Shown here piece after piece: positions 1-11,064 of a stretch of DNA of 64,000 bases; positions within the stretch are counted from its first letter, which is position 1; each line of letters starts with the position of its first letter. The notes beneath the pieces were generated by a model. That model did no database searches. It was not told where the DNA came from and saw only the letters and a list, made by a program, of their open reading frames with translations. Source of the DNA: Megalobrama amblycephala (taxonomy: Eukaryota > Chordata > Actinopteri > Cypriniformes > Xenocyprididae); assembly GCF_018812025.1 (NCBI RefSeq), contig NC_063061.1:35330115-35394114 (forward strand). Reading direction: 5' to 3'. The position numbers were made by a program, and so were the translations under genes.

Positions 1-95
1 GAGATATAGACTCAAGAAGTGTTCACAATACAACTTTCAGCATAAGCTACAATAGGCAGAGATTAAAGGAAATGAAATGGGCTAGACCAATGAGT
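1..95 (-). repeat. L2-type LINE 3' tail fragment
   Basis: The first 95 bases align by eye, in the same orientation, with the tail region of the L2-like LINE at about 60481-60580: a shared 'agaagtg..tgcaatacaa' block, then 'ctacaata', then 'gattagaggaa/gattaaaggaa'. It has no coding content. It is probably a severely 5'-truncated copy or a tail-only SINE-like derivative of that LINE. Confidence 0.6.
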
Positions 96-399
96 ATGCA
101 TTTCCAAAGGAACTGTTGCCATATCAGGACATTTAATCCAACAAAGGTTTCCTTTTCTTTTTTGTGATCATCTCAGTATTTGCACTGCATAGCATAGACA
201 TGTTTGAGGCACAACCTCTTTTGTAAACCCCACTGTAATTAACTAGAACATTGTCATTGACTAGAACTGAACCAGGTCAACAGTCAAAAGTAGTTTGTAG
301 TTTATGGCTCAACTCTCCATTTCAGTGTGTGTGCGCACGCATGTATAAACATCCCAAATTGAGTTCCTCACAGAAACAGCCTTTCATTCTACTTCACAG

Positions 400-3300
400 G
401 AATACCATCATCTCTTCAGACTGTGACAGAGCTCGTCAAGTTTGTCACCATGGTGATCTTCACTGCGTCAGCCCAACATGCCGCTCTAAACAATGGACAG
501 GTGAGTTAGTACAAGTCAATTCACTTCCAGTCACACAGAGCCATTAAAGCTGCAGTCCCTGATCCTAATCCCATACGCCTTTTCTCAAATCCAGCGTATT
601 GCTCCATACATTCCTCTAGCTGTCCATTCAGTGTCCGAGCTCAAAAAACCCTCTGCTATCCTGGCTCCTTGAATGAGTAACAAACAGGAGCATGAAGGGG
701 AGGGGTTTCAGTTGATTGGCTATTGAGCTCAACAGATTTGTGGACTTTTAACTCTTGTCTGTTATTTACATTACCTCAAGATACTTCAACCCCCTGGAGC
801 AGGTATTCCACAAAGCCAAGAAAAACCTGTCCATATCCACTTTTCATGGCCTAAGTGATGTTAATTATGTGTTCTTATTATTCTTTGTGAATATTTGGCT
901 TACATGTCATAATTTTTCACCACTTCGTTTCCCCCCCAGTTTGACTTTGGCGGCTGGATGCCTAACTTCCCCAGTGCCCTCAGAAAGCCCCCTCCCAAGG
1001 AGAAAGGCCAGACCACTGAGGACACGATCCTGGAGACCCTTCCTGATGTGAGCACGACAGTGAATATAATGGCTGTCCTGAGACTGCTGACCCAGGATTC
1101 TGCAGACCAAGTGAGTTTGTACATCATCAGAGCAAATGTTCTTGTGTATGGCATGATATTATTCTGGATGTCAATGTCTTACTTACACTGCTTTGCATTA
1201 CCTTACCGTTACATTACAAAGGACATTTAGCAAACTGTGAGCATAGTGTTGCAGTGGACTCTTGCAGAATATTAGTGTGCTGTCATCAGTGCTTCCCACA
1301 CATAGACTTTACTTGGGCGGGCCGCCCAGGAAAAATAACGGCCGCCCAAGTATACTGGAGACACATTTTTGCTTTTATTATATTTATCTCTTATACTTTT
1401 AATATCCGCCCAAGATAATGAAACCATCCGTGATCGATTAACTAGTCGTTTCGTACCTGCTCATTATGTTATGTGTGCGTCAGAACTGTTTACTCCCGCT
1501 GACATTCCCATGTGCGCTGCATTTTGCAAAGTCACTAAGGGGGCGCTGTTGCGTGTTCTATTTTTTTTTACAGCCTATGGTTCTACAGGCTCGCGCAAAA
1601 CTGCTTCAAAGTGATTCTCAATCAGTGAAAAGTGCAGATTTATGCCAAGCGATTGCTCATGAACTGAAGTTGATGAATTATTACAATGTCTACTTCATGG
1701 CCTTTATATAAAACATTTTATACGGTTGTAAGAATCTGAAGGAATAGACATTTCAAAATAAGAGTCCCGGTGTATTTCGAGCTTGTTTATAATTAAAAGT
1801 CACACGCTAAGTTTTTTTCTTTTACTTTTGGGCATTATTGGTATTTTGGTTACACAATAAATTGTATTTAATTTGATTTCCATTTAATTCATAGTAAATT
1901 ACTGTAGTCTCGGAGCCCCAAAGGAACAGGAAAAAAAAAAAGAAAAGAAATTTTACTGGTGGTGGAAAAAAATTTGATGGGAGGAATTTTTTTTTCATTT
2001 TTGCGTTCCCTCGCAAAGATTTGCGTTCCCTCGCAAAGATGTTTTGCGTTCCCTCGCAAAGATTGCGTTCCTCGCAAAGATGTTTTGCGTTCCCTCGCAT
2101 ATAATCGTTCCCTTGCTGTGATCGGACAAACACTCCTCTTTATTCCCGCTGGCTACAGTAGTGTTTCAGTTATAACATACGTTAATAATGCACACAAATA
2201 GCGCGGCTATAGAGTTTGAACTTGTTGGACTCAAAAATGAAGAAATGCAGTCAGTGCTTATGTCAAGCATTCAGTTGGCAATATATTCACAGATTCGAGC
2301 TTCCCGGATTAGATCGTGAAAACGTTGTTAAAAACACAAATAAGCTACTTCCAATCATAGAACCTAGCAAAGCTAAAACCCATTTTCCTCAAATGGTTTT
2401 AAAAAATTGGTCTCTATGAGCAGGCCGGAGATACACGCCTGAAGGGACCGTCTGAAATGCAAACCCAACACTTAGTAAAAAAAAAAAAAAAAATGCATAA
2501 CGTTTATGATTATTAATTATTAAATAAAATAATATAATAATAACTTAACTGTTATTATAAAAATTAAATAAATTGTAATGCATCAAATCCATAAGCCATT
2601 ATCATGCAAAAGCTGTTGTATGTAAGCTGTGTACCAACATATTTGTGTAAAGAAGGCCTAAGTGCTACTTGCCAAACTAAGTGTTGTAGTACCTATAACC
2701 AGCAGGAGAGCAGTGATGTATGAACTGAATTTGGTGCCATACAGTATGTTACAGTGAAGTTATTGAGTATTTTTCTATATAAAATGAGCAAAAGGGTTTC
2801 GGGTTTTGCACTTTTCAGACGGTCCCTTCAGGCGTGTATCTCCGCCGCCTGCTCATAGAGACCAATTTATTAAAAACACATTTGAGGAAAATTGGGTTGT
2901 TGTAGCTTGTTGTCTAGGCTACTATGATTGGAAGTAGCTGCATTTGTGTTTTAACAACGTTTAGCTCACGAGTTATTAATCCGGGAAGCTCGAATCTGTG
3001 ATTATTACCAACCGAACTGCTTGACATAAGCACTGACTGCATTCATTTTTGAGTCCAACAAGTTCAAACTCTGAGCCGCGCATTATTTGTGTGCTTATTA
3101 ACGTATGTTACTAACTAAAACACTACTGCCAGCCAGCGGGACATAAAGAGGAAGTGTTTGTCTGAGCTCACAGAGGAACGATTTAACTTTGCAGGGAACC
3201 AAAACATCTTTGGTGGGAACGCAAAACATCTTTGCGAGGGAACCACTTTGCGAGGGAACAAAACATCTTTGCGAGGGAACGCAATCTTTGCGAGGGAACG

Positions 3301-4077
3301 CAATCTTTGCGAGGGAACGCAAAAGATTTGAAAAAAAAAATAATTCCTCCCATCCCAAATTTTTTTTCCACCACCAAGTAAAATTTCCTTCCTTCCCATT
3401 TTTTTTTTTCTACCACCATGTCCCTTTAGGGGCTCCGTAGTAGTCTCCCCCACAGGAAGAAAAGACTAAGAACATTATTTGACACATATATTATTCATTT
3501 TATAAATTTTACTAGTAAAATCTGTGTCCCATTCACTGAATGAGATAATATATGACAGCAAAGAAAACATAGGAAAAGGAGAACCATTTAAATGCTGTAA
3601 TTTTGCATAATTTACAATGCATAATAATAGTATGTAATTAAATGTAATAGTATGCTATGTAATTCAAATTAAATAAAAAATAAAATAAATAATGATAAAA
3701 ACATTATTTGTTTGTCACATGTAGTAGACCATTTTTGTGCTGTGGGTAATAGGAGGATTTTTCACCTGGCTACCACCGCAAGTATATTTCAAACCTGTGG
3801 GAAGCACTGTGTCATACACGGCATGTTAAACATTGATATAAGCATGTTTAATATCAACATGATATTTACGATTACAATCTTGTTACCCTGTCCATAGTAC
3901 CCTCTGGGACATTTCCCAGAAAATCTGCATGATGAAGAGGTCCTCTGCAAGCTCATTGAAGAGTTTCAGAAGGATCTGAGGAAGTTGTCGGATCTCATCG
4001 AGGAGCGGAACAAGAATTTGGAGCTTCCCTACACCTATCTGAACCCCAAAAATGTGGACAACAGTGTAGCCATTTGA
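400..4077 (+). CDS. Arachidonate lipoxygenase, ALOXE3-like, last three coding exons (partial gene)
   Basis: Lipoxygenases are non-haem iron dioxygenases (ALOXE3 works as a hydroperoxide isomerase) acting on polyunsaturated fatty acids. Three spliced exons are visible: 400-500 (101 bp, phase 1 start), 940-1110 (171 bp) and 3898-4077 (180 bp plus 3' UTR). Each has AG acceptors and GTGAGT donors where expected. The 101 and 171 bp sizes match the penultimate exons of vertebrate ALOX5. Exon 1 contains SAQHAALN, whose His and Asn (spaced by four) are iron ligands. The protein ends ...NSVAI, whose terminal Ile carboxylate is another ligand. The middle exon begins [12 protein letters not shown] and contains KPPPKEKG, which resembles ALOXE3/ALOX12B more than ALOX5. 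The earlier exons, including the first two His ligands, lie left of the window. The 2.8 kb last intron carries nested transposons. No internal stop is seen, so the locus looks functional at this end. Confidence 0.9.
1998..2110. repeat. Short tandem repeat GCGTTCCCTCGCAAAGAT (left arm)
   Basis: About five imperfect copies of an 18-22 bp unit, GCGTTCCCTCGCAAAGAT, with spacer variation. The same unit recurs in inverted orientation at 3208-3325 in the opposite arm of the fold-back element. Its open frames in both directions are artefacts of the repeat. Confidence 0.75.
3208..3325. repeat. Short tandem repeat, inverted partner array (right arm)
   Basis: About five imperfect copies of ATCTTTGCGAGGGAACGC, the reverse complement of the left-arm unit. 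The array is part of the fold-back structure. Confidence 0.75.
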
Positions 4078-4130
4078 AAGGAGACAGAATTCTTTCTTAC
4101 CGTGTTTGTATTTCTATTTATAACTTTGTC

Positions 4131-4136
4131 AATAAA
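4131..4136 (+). terminator. Polyadenylation signal of the lipoxygenase gene
   Basis: AATAAA occurs 54 bases after the TGA stop, within 'ttgtcaataaaaataaagacc'. This is the usual position for a short 3' UTR, and a second AATAAA-like hexamer follows at once. Confidence 0.75.
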
Positions 4137-4253
4137 AATAAAGACCAAAGCAAAAATAACTCAAAGTGAGATCATGGATATTTCCTTAAATAATGTGAAA
4201 GGCACTGCTTGCATTTAAGTTGTGGGTTCTGAGATAAAAGTTTTTACTACTGT

Positions 4254-4640
4254 GCTGCAGTGTTAATTTCGTCAACCAAAAATTTATGAAATATGTTCGC
4301 CGACGACCTTTATTTCCATGACTAAAGCCCGGGATATGCCGCATGATTTGTGGCTGTCCCAAACGAAAGATTGCCATCGTGAAACAATCATGGTGATTTC
4401 TGTGATCGTGGCTCTGAATCGGTGGTCCTATGTAGTATAGTGAGAGAGGTTCAAAGACGGCCATTTCCCAGTCTTGCAACACATAGCCTACAATCATTTT
4501 CTGACAGTGTCATAAATTCAGCATGATCATCGTACAGTGTGTTTGGCTGGTCAGTAGACGTAGGTCGTATAGCAGCAATGAAAATGTGACATGAAATCAA
4601 CGCGACATGGTGCTAAAACTGAAAACTGCTTACCTCAAGC
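4254..4640. repeat. Dispersed repeat, second copy at about 33110-33325; hAT-like end
   Basis: A CAGTGTTAATTTCGTCAAC end near 4255 looks like a hAT terminus; its partner end was not found. From about 4405 the text (CTGAATCGGTGGTC, then AGAGAGGTTCAAAGA, then AAATTCAGCATGATCATC) matches 33117-33320 in the same orientation, with roughly 80-85% identity by eye. No coding function is visible. Confidence 0.5.
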
Positions 4641-5520
4641 TCTTTTCCCTTCTTTTGCCGCTTCCTTTTTATTTTCAGCACACATAAAATTACAACTGCT
4701 GAAGTGTGATTCTACAGTGTTTTGTTTACCAGTAGCTCATGCTGATGATGTTTTACAACACAATGCAATATTGTTGATGAGACTGCAACGTGGCTAAAAG
4801 ACTAAAAACTGTGATTTCAAAAGAGATTTTGGTATTGTCGAATAAAGGAGCCAAAAATTTACAGACTGTTTTTATGAGCGTTCATGTTTACGGTTCCCAG
4901 ATTTCCAGAATTTAAACCCCCCAATCTGAGCTTTTCTGTTAAAAGAACACGTTTTACTTAATCTTTGCTATCTGGCAATCCCGCACACGCTCTGTCTACA
5001 CTGTGTTTTCAGATCATCTGCGCTTCTTCCTCAGATAAGTAAGATTAAGTTTTACGAACATCATTTGAGATTTTGTACTTGAAGTGTCATTCAGTCGGTC
5101 TATATTCCACTCCTCGTTTGCTGATTAAATCTGCGACCAAAGTGCAGGCTGATATCCAACAGTGGTGACTGACGTACGACAAAATGCTGAGTTTTGCCGT
5201 TCATTTTATTCTACTCCACCTTAAAATAACATTAAAACTGGCCATGTATTTCTAGCAGGTAAAATCCCGTAAATACACGACATTCAATCAAATTACCTAA
5301 TTTTTCGCGGTCAAAACTGACTGCACCCACATAAGCCAGCAAATCGTGCTACATTAAGTGCTGTTCTCGACAATAAGTGGTTAGCACTTACTAGCATGAA
5401 GAACAAATATAGACACAGACTGTATAGAGATTCAAAGGGGCTCTGCGTAGGAATGACACCCAGTATACAAATCAACATAACATGAAACAAAGTTTTATTC
5501 AAACTTATTGATCTAACAAT
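4641..5520. other. Non-coding stretch, nothing recognisable
   Basis: Between the dispersed repeat and the acidic reading frame at about 5530 I see only AT-rich unique-looking sequence. It has no splice-bounded coding block, no terminal inverted repeats and no tandem array. Confidence 0.4.
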
Positions 5521-5539
5521 CATGTATTTAAAGTCCTGC

Positions 5540-5752
5540 TGCCATCTCAACACAGCTGTGCCAATTCTGCTGCTGAAACCCTTCATCCTGCTTCATGCTG
5601 CTCTTCTCAATGGGGACAACGTTGATCTAGAGGATGAAGAAGATGATGATAATGATGGACCCCTGAACCCCTCAACCTTGAAGCAAGAGTGGGAGAAGAT
5701 GTGCGGGACAATCTGGCTGCAGCAAACATTCATGTGCTCTCCATCAGCATGA
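5540..5752 (+). pseudogene. Possible C-terminal fragment of a HARBI1-like transposase
   Basis: The frame reads LLHAALLNGDNVDLEDEEDD followed by more acidic residues and, after a one-base shift, VRDNLAAANI. HARBI1-type nucleases often end with a C-L-HN motif, an acidic patch and an R-D-x-LA tail. That resemblance is the only basis for the call. No DDE residues are present, the frame is broken, and no Harbinger ends were located. It may equally be an unrelated decayed exon. Confidence 0.25.
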
Positions 5753-5759
5753 TTAAACT

Positions 5760-6950
5760 GTTTGAAAATTCATGTTTTCATAGCTCTCTCCATTTATTCC
5801 TGAAATCTGAGCTGCTGAAGACAAGGTGGATTCATTTTGTTTTCCAAGGAAATAATCCCTCAACTCTACCGAAATTCATCTACACGAATCATTTCACACT
5901 GGACAGCTTTGTGAACAAATGTCAATACAAAGGATAATACAAAACATACAGCCTCCAGAGTTATGGAATTATATTTGTCTCAATAAAACTGAACATAACT
6001 GAACATATCAAAAATATGCCATTACAAAAGAAGAAAAACAATGAAAATTTAAAAAAATGAACTTAGTTGCATAAATTTAAGCTCTTCAATTATGCTTCAT
6101 TCTTTGTTAATGTTTTTCTAAGATTCATTTTTGCAAATCGTGGATTCTGAAAACATTGCCACAGGTTTCACTTACAGTTCACAGTTTTTCGTTTGCTGTT
6201 TTGGCACAAACCTCTCATGGAGGTGGGCTTAACAGTGCTCTACTCTGATTGGATAGTGAACTTTTGATGAATAGGTGCTCTCTGACCTGGAAGTACAGAT
6301 GTCACACAGTGGCGCGCATATTGGAAAGCTCTCGCGGGGATTTGTGTGCAATACCTTGTGCTTCGTATTACTAAATATGTAAATAATATTTGACCTTTGA
6401 TCATCTCAGTCTGTAAAGATGAGCTCTCAGCAGAGACACGGAAGCAGCATCATCTTTCTCAGCTTGTCCTTCAAAGCAGCTTGAAGTAAGTTCGTGTTAC
6501 TGAAGAAACCAATAACATCGATAAAAGTTTTATTCATGTACAGTGTGCAACAGTTCTGGCTTTATTTGACATTTGTTTAAAAACTTGATAAAGTTTTATT
6601 GATTAAAAACTTATGTATATCATGATACCATGTATAGATATAAACAAATTAACTGGAGAGGAAGAGCGAAAGAGAAAAGAGGATGATTGGTTTAAATATC
6701 ATAAAGGATTTGTTTTTTTTACCTGTAGGAACAAGTGCAAGAAGACATTTTACAGCATATGCTGACAAAGTTTAGCTTGATTATTCGGATTTAAACTTTA
6801 GATTTGGATTACTTCCTGGATCCGGCAATTACTGCATTAAATCATGTCAACATCCCAGAAGCTTTATTTAGAGGTCTACAGGAGCTAATCAATATAATTC
6901 ATGTAAATGTAAGTTCTGAAGAAACTTCATCAACTGCATCTGATATCAGT
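5760..6950. other. Non-coding stretch with no clear feature
   Basis: AT-rich sequence. A GAGCTCTCAGCAGAGACACG block at 6421 and a GT-AG-bounded look around 6480-6730 suggest remnants of 5' exons of the zinc-binding pseudogene that follows, but no convincing reading frame can be joined. Confidence 0.3.
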
Positions 6951-6957
6951 GAAAAAT

Positions 6958-7440
6958 TTGCTTGACACTCTTGAGGCATACCAGTGCCTCAAGTGCACAA
7001 AGTTTCACTGCCCACTTTGTCCAAAGGACAAAATAAAATTTGAGGGGTGCTTCCAGGCAACAGGTCATCTTCAGTCACATTTATCCTGAGTGGTACTACA
7101 TGGCTGTAAGTAGACAAAATCATTTTTATTACATGCTACATAAACTATGTATTGACAAAAGGTAATTTTTGTTCTCATTTTATAATTAATATTTATTTTA
7201 GGTTTCAAAATATGTAAATGCAACCTCTTGTGTCACAAAGCTGCACATTACCATTGTTGTTACTATGGCAAACCAATAATACGTCGGACAGACTTGGAAA
7301 AACACGTCCTTAGACACAGCACAAATATAAGTGCAGAAAGACAGTTAACCAGGACAATCCGAAGACATGATCAACAACCATCTACTGTGACTAGAGCAAC
7401 AGGGCTCCATAAATCCAGCATGGTTGAAAAACAGCAGCAC
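6958..7440 (+). pseudogene. Zinc-binding (C2H2/CCHC-like) protein remnant, two exons
   Basis: Two coding blocks show cysteine-histidine spacing. The first, about 6961-7087, contains CLKCTKFHCPLCPKD and GHLQSHL. The second, from about 7202 after a TTTAG acceptor to 7440, contains CKCNLLCHKAAHYHCCYYGK followed by RRTDLEKHVLRH. The C-x2-C pairs followed by H-x3-H look like degenerate zinc fingers, similar in style to uncharacterised fish repeat-associated zinc-finger proteins. The first block ends in a stop and the second is cut by the Harbinger element at 7474, so this is probably a dead copy. The exact family is not recognised. Confidence 0.35.
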
Positions 7441-7692
7441 ATTTGCAGACCATTGGCCATGGCCTGTGAACTGGGGCCCGTTCTTCATACGTCGCTAACT
7501 CAGTTAGCTGGATTTGATTGTTGACGATTTGGCATGATCTTGGATCGTTTGGTTCTTCGAAGCTCATCCTAGGCTTGCTGTCATAGCAACAGGTCCGTAA
7601 GCTCAAACCTGCTCGGGAGCAGGCTTATTTCATGTAAACAGGATTAGATTGAGGCTTTATAAGCGGAGGAGATAGGGAAGTCTGTCGCAGCC

Positions 7693-8959
7693 ATGTCTTG
7701 TCCGTTTTTACGCGAGCAACCTGTTGCGGAAGGTGCGAGAATAATTCGCAGAGCTTTACAAATTAATCGGGTATTGCGGGATAGACAGGATCCTTTAGCC
7801 CAGCGCGAAAGTGTAATTGTTGAGAGATACCGTTTTTCTCATGAGGGTGTCATTTACATCATTAATTTGTTGGAACCACACATTAAGTGTTCAACACGGA
7901 GGAGTCGGGCTTTGACAACTGTACAGACTGTGTGCATTGCCCTGAGATTCTTTGCGAGTGGCACTTTCCTTTATACTATTGGAGACGCAGAGAACTTAGT
8001 GAAAAGTGCTGTCTGTCGTGCCATTCGCAAAGTTTACCTGGCACTCAAGCAGTTTTTAGGGGTTTTTGTGGTATTCCCAAGCCACTTAAGACCCCAGGTT
8101 GTAAAGCAGAATTTTTTCGCTATTGCAGGTACATTTATAATTGTTAATGACATGCAATCATGACCATGCCAAAAAGTATGACTAACAGTATGTGTCATTC
8201 AGGCTTCCCTAACGTGATTGGTGCCATAGACTGCACACACATCCCCATCAAGGCCCCACCTGGCCCAAATGAAGGAGATTTTGTGAACCGAAAGGGGGTT
8301 CACAGTGTAAATGTGCAGGTAAGTTACTATTACAATTTATAATATTCCAGATTAGTAATTTATTACATTAAAAAAAAGGAATGAAATCAAAAAGTATGCA
8401 GTTGACTGACTAAAATCTCACAGATGGTGTGTGACTCTATGTTCCATATTACAAATGTGGAAGTAAAATGGCCAGGATCAGTGCATGACTCAAGAATTTT
8501 CAGAGAGTCACATTTATGCACATTATTTGAACGTGGTAAGGGAACATAAATGTCAAGCTCACAGTATTACACACACACTTATGCTGAGCCTAACAAAACT
8601 GCATTTTTCCATTATACAGGGGCTATGCCTGCAGGCAGTATTTTATGACGCCCTTCCCTGACCCAAACCCTGGACCACAAACCCGTTACAATGCAGCTCT
8701 AGCCAGGACAAGGGCACGCATTGAAATGACCTTTGGGCAACTAAAGGAAAGATTTCAGTGTCTGAAAAGTCTGAGGGTTGCACCTGACAGGGCCTGTGAC
8801 ATTATTGTTGCATGTGCCATATTGCATAACATCGCCACTATCAGAAAGGAGAGGATCCCTGTGGTGGGGGTGCAGCCTGATGATGACCTCCAGCCAGTGC
8901 ACTTGGACCAACCTAGTGGCAGAGCTGCACGGGACAGAATTGTGGAACACCATTTTTGA
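7693..8959 (+). pseudogene. HARBI1-like DDE transposase (nuclease) of the Harbinger element
   Basis: Four exons are visible: 7693-8128, 8203-8318, 8424-8535 and 8620-8959, with consensus donors (GTACAT, GTAAGT, GTAAGG) and CAG acceptors. The protein starts MSCPFLREQPVAEGARIIRR, has a helical N-terminal region, then the first catalytic Asp in [14 protein letters not shown], a VHDSRIF block, and the last catalytic residue in RARIEMTFGQLKERF followed by ACAILHN. Exons 1-3 join in frame. Exon 3 to exon 4 does not: the phases disagree by one base, and the block that normally carries LLGD-x-GY, with the second catalytic Asp, is missing; only GYACRQYF remains. This copy is therefore probably catalytically dead even though the rest of the frame is open. 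Confidence 0.8.
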
Positions 8960-9229
8960 ATGTGTAATAAGAGACGACAAATATGCTTAGTTCCCGGAGT
9001 TTTATTTAAACAATTCTTTATAAAGAAAAGCCAGCAAGTCATCTTTTGCCTGCAATTAGAGATAGTAGTATTGGTGACTTAGTAGTATTGGTCAATTTCT
9101 CCTCTTAATTTGCGTTTTTTCAGCTCAAAATACTAAATTTTTTGTTGAAGATGCTGTTTATAGAGGGAACGGATGTCACCCTGTCATTTTGTAAAAGAAA
9201 AAAAAAGAAAAAAAAGGTCAAAACATGCC

Positions 9230-10442
9230 TCATGCAACAAAAGTAAAAAGTAAAAGTACAACACTGTCCACCTCTGTATTAGTTCTTTGTGCAGACTCTT
9301 CTGCAAGCCTTTCTGTAGGCCTTTCTCTAGGTGTGGACTCCTGCAACTCAAATTGCAGACAGAAAGAATAGGTACACAAGTAGGCTATATACAAATTAGT
9401 GTAAAGGTATTTATGCACTTACAGGTTCTTCCTCCAAAGGACAGTCTTCTGAGAGGGTTTCTTCACTGTCCTGTGCAATGGAAATAAATGGGTATTACAG
9501 AGTGTTGCACTTTCTTTATGCAAGTTAGAAAAAGTACACAACTTACTGCATATGCTTCAGCCACCACTTGCATGGGAACAGGTAAAAGTGTTGGTGTATT
9601 ATGTAAAACTGCAAAAAAGAGGGGGGGGGGGGTTGTCATTACAATTAACTACACTGTAAAAAATATAATGTGATCAATAACTCATGGCAACATATTTTGT
9701 ATTAACTAAAAGTTTAGAAGTTTTCACTTTCACAAAGAGTTGAAATTACTGTACCAGTCATTTGGATTATACTTCATTTAATGCAGCAACAAATAATTTT
9801 ACAGTGTACTAAGAGAATTGAAAGCTCATTTAGCCTACCAGTAATGAAGGTGTTGCTGGTACTGGTCCCTGTCTTTGGGTCTGAGGAAGAGCTGCCCCCA
9901 GGGATGCCCTCCACAATGGTTCGGTTTTCATTCAATCCAAGGGCCAGCTCCTCTGCTGGGGTATATTGTGGTGGTGCAGGACCACCACCTGTTTTTTTTT
10001 TTTTCAGCCTTTTTCTTGGTGGCTGTTATAAATAGACAAACACATCATTTAACAGTGGCTTTTAAAAAGAAGGAAAAAAAAGTGGCTTTTTAAAATAAAG
10101 ACAGTATGAATGAAAGGCTACCATTTTGTAGAATATTCTTGTATTTCACTTTTACTTGTTCCCATGTTCTAGTGGGTCCAGTGGTGGCTCTGACATTAAA
10201 GAAAGTAAATATTAAATTATTAAAATGCAAAAACACATACTGTAGAAAATGATAGAAACATCTACTATGGACAGCACTTACGCATTTAATTTGTCTGCTA
10301 CTTTTTGCCAGCCCTCTCTCCTGGCTTTTGCAGACTTTGAGGTGTTCCCTGTCGTTTTAATTAACGACTCAAATTCGGCATAACCTTCCATTAAAAGCTC
10401 TTGTTCTGCTTGGGAGAAAAATTGGGCACGTTCTTTGGCCAT
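9230..10442 (-). CDS. Harbinger Myb/SANT-like DNA-binding protein
   Basis: This is the second Harbinger protein, known in active members to bind the termini and bring the nuclease to the nucleus. Six minus-strand exons can be joined without a stop: 10442-10282, 10189-10122, 10022-9839, 9608-9547, 9470-9423 and 9340-9230. It starts MAKERAQFFSQAEQELLMEG, and a trihelix/SANT-like region continues through KARREGWQKVADKLNA and TGPTRTWEQVKVKYKNI. A basic KKKAEKKK stretch (possible nuclear signal), a Pro/Gly-rich segment and an acidic Ser/Glu-rich tail follow. Donors are GTAAGT, GTAGCC, GTAGGC, GTAAGT and GTAAGT, and phases agree at each join. That consistency makes the exon model persuasive. The gene is convergent with the nuclease gene. 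Confidence 0.78.
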
Positions 10443-10677
10443 GCTGAACAGCCAATAGCAGCATTGCTGATCAATGTTTCTACTATCGATACATACCCCT
10501 TTTAAGCCAACACATGAACGCGCAATTATCTCAGATAACTCAATCCAGCGATACTAATCATACACAACAGGTGTGTTCGAAGAACCCAATTAGCCGGATC
10601 ATGATTAGCACGATGATATCATCTTGGATGTGTCATTTGATCTCAGATGTAATAAACGACGTACGAAGAACGGGCCC

Positions 10678-11064
10678 CTGAGGTGTAAAGAGTACCTGAA
10701 AACCATGCTTGAATTAAAGTACAGATATCTTATCTGCCTCGTCTCCCAAATCAAACACCTGTGATTCACAACTAACTGCTAATGCGCTTGCATTTATGTA
10801 AAGTAGCCTTGTTGGCAAGTTTGGGTGAGTAAAGGCAAACATACAAGACATAGTACCTACAATGCCTTCTTTATAGCAGAAACTGCTGCAGAAATATTAG
10901 GTGCCATGCAAAATGTAATGCAAGTATTGGAGTAAAACATACATTTACTTGTTTACTTGTGTCAAGTAAAGAGTAAAAATTGCTAATATCTTAATACAAA
11001 GTATCCAAAAAGATACTTAAGTACAGTAACTAACTGCATTTACTCAAATACTTTACACCACTGG
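10678..11064. mobile_element. hAT-like MITE end pair next to the Harbinger insertion
   Basis: The right end reads TACTTTACACCACTG at 11050-11064. The left side begins CTGAGGTGTAAAGAGTACCTG, whose text past the first bases mirrors the complement CAGTGGTGTAAAGTA. The interior has AGTACAGATATCTTA and the mirrored AAGTATCTTTTTGGATACTT typical of a fish hAT-type palindromic MITE. The left terminus coincides with the target-site CTG of the Harbinger element, so Harbinger probably inserted at its edge. Confidence 0.5.

Larger units (their letters stand above)
1904..3443. mobile_element. Fold-back element with long inverted arms
   Basis: The two halves are inverted copies of each other. The outer end CGGAGCCCC at 1911 mirrors GGGGCTCCG at 3429. 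The arms then run through a CGCAAAGAT/GTTCCCTCGC repeat zone (about 1998-2110 and 3208-3325) and a shared block around GACCGTCTGAAA / TTTCAGACGGTC (2447 and 2814). The unpaired centre is roughly 2490-2785 and AT-rich. The element carries no transposase, so it is non-autonomous. The superfamily is not clear because the target duplication could not be placed. Confidence 0.7.
1287..3809. mobile_element. Probable non-autonomous hAT element in the lipoxygenase last intron
   Basis: The left end reads CAGTGCTTCCCACA at 1287 and the right end is its reverse complement, TGTGGGAAGCACTG, ending at 3809. These are typical hAT termini. The six bases TGTCAT sit immediately outside both ends (1281-1286 and 3810-3815). 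A hAT normally makes an 8-bp duplication, so this is either a decayed duplication or chance. Beyond the 14-bp termini the two ends differ (GGGCGGGCCGCCC on the left, a GGTTTGAAATATACTTGCGG-type block on the right), so two related hAT fragments could also explain it. A fold-back element lies inside. No transposase is present; the 1369-1711 open frames show no recognisable domain. Confidence 0.5.
7474..10677 (+). mobile_element. PIF-Harbinger DNA transposon with both genes
   Basis: The terminal inverted repeats are GGGCCCGTTCTTCATACGTCG at the left, less one base at its end, and its near-perfect complement at the right (CGACGTACGAAGAACGGGCCC, likewise). They are flanked by a 3-bp direct repeat, CTG at 7471-7473 and 10678-10680. 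A 3-bp duplication is the hallmark of PIF-Harbinger, although TWA is more usual than CTG. The 3.2 kb element holds a nuclease/transposase gene on the plus strand and a Myb/SANT-like gene on the minus strand, transcribed towards each other, which is the standard two-gene Harbinger layout. It sits between a decayed zinc-binding gene and a hAT-like repeat. Confidence 0.92.

Noticed and set aside
1998..2110. CRISPR-like short regular repeats
   Set aside because: Units are contiguous or separated by only a few bases, the array is mirrored in the other arm, and the genome is eukaryotic.
1822..2201. Overlapping open frames on both strands around 2 kb (and 3098-3453)
   Set aside because: They translate the 18-bp tandem unit of the fold-back element; the same peptides recur on both strands, so they are repeat artefacts.
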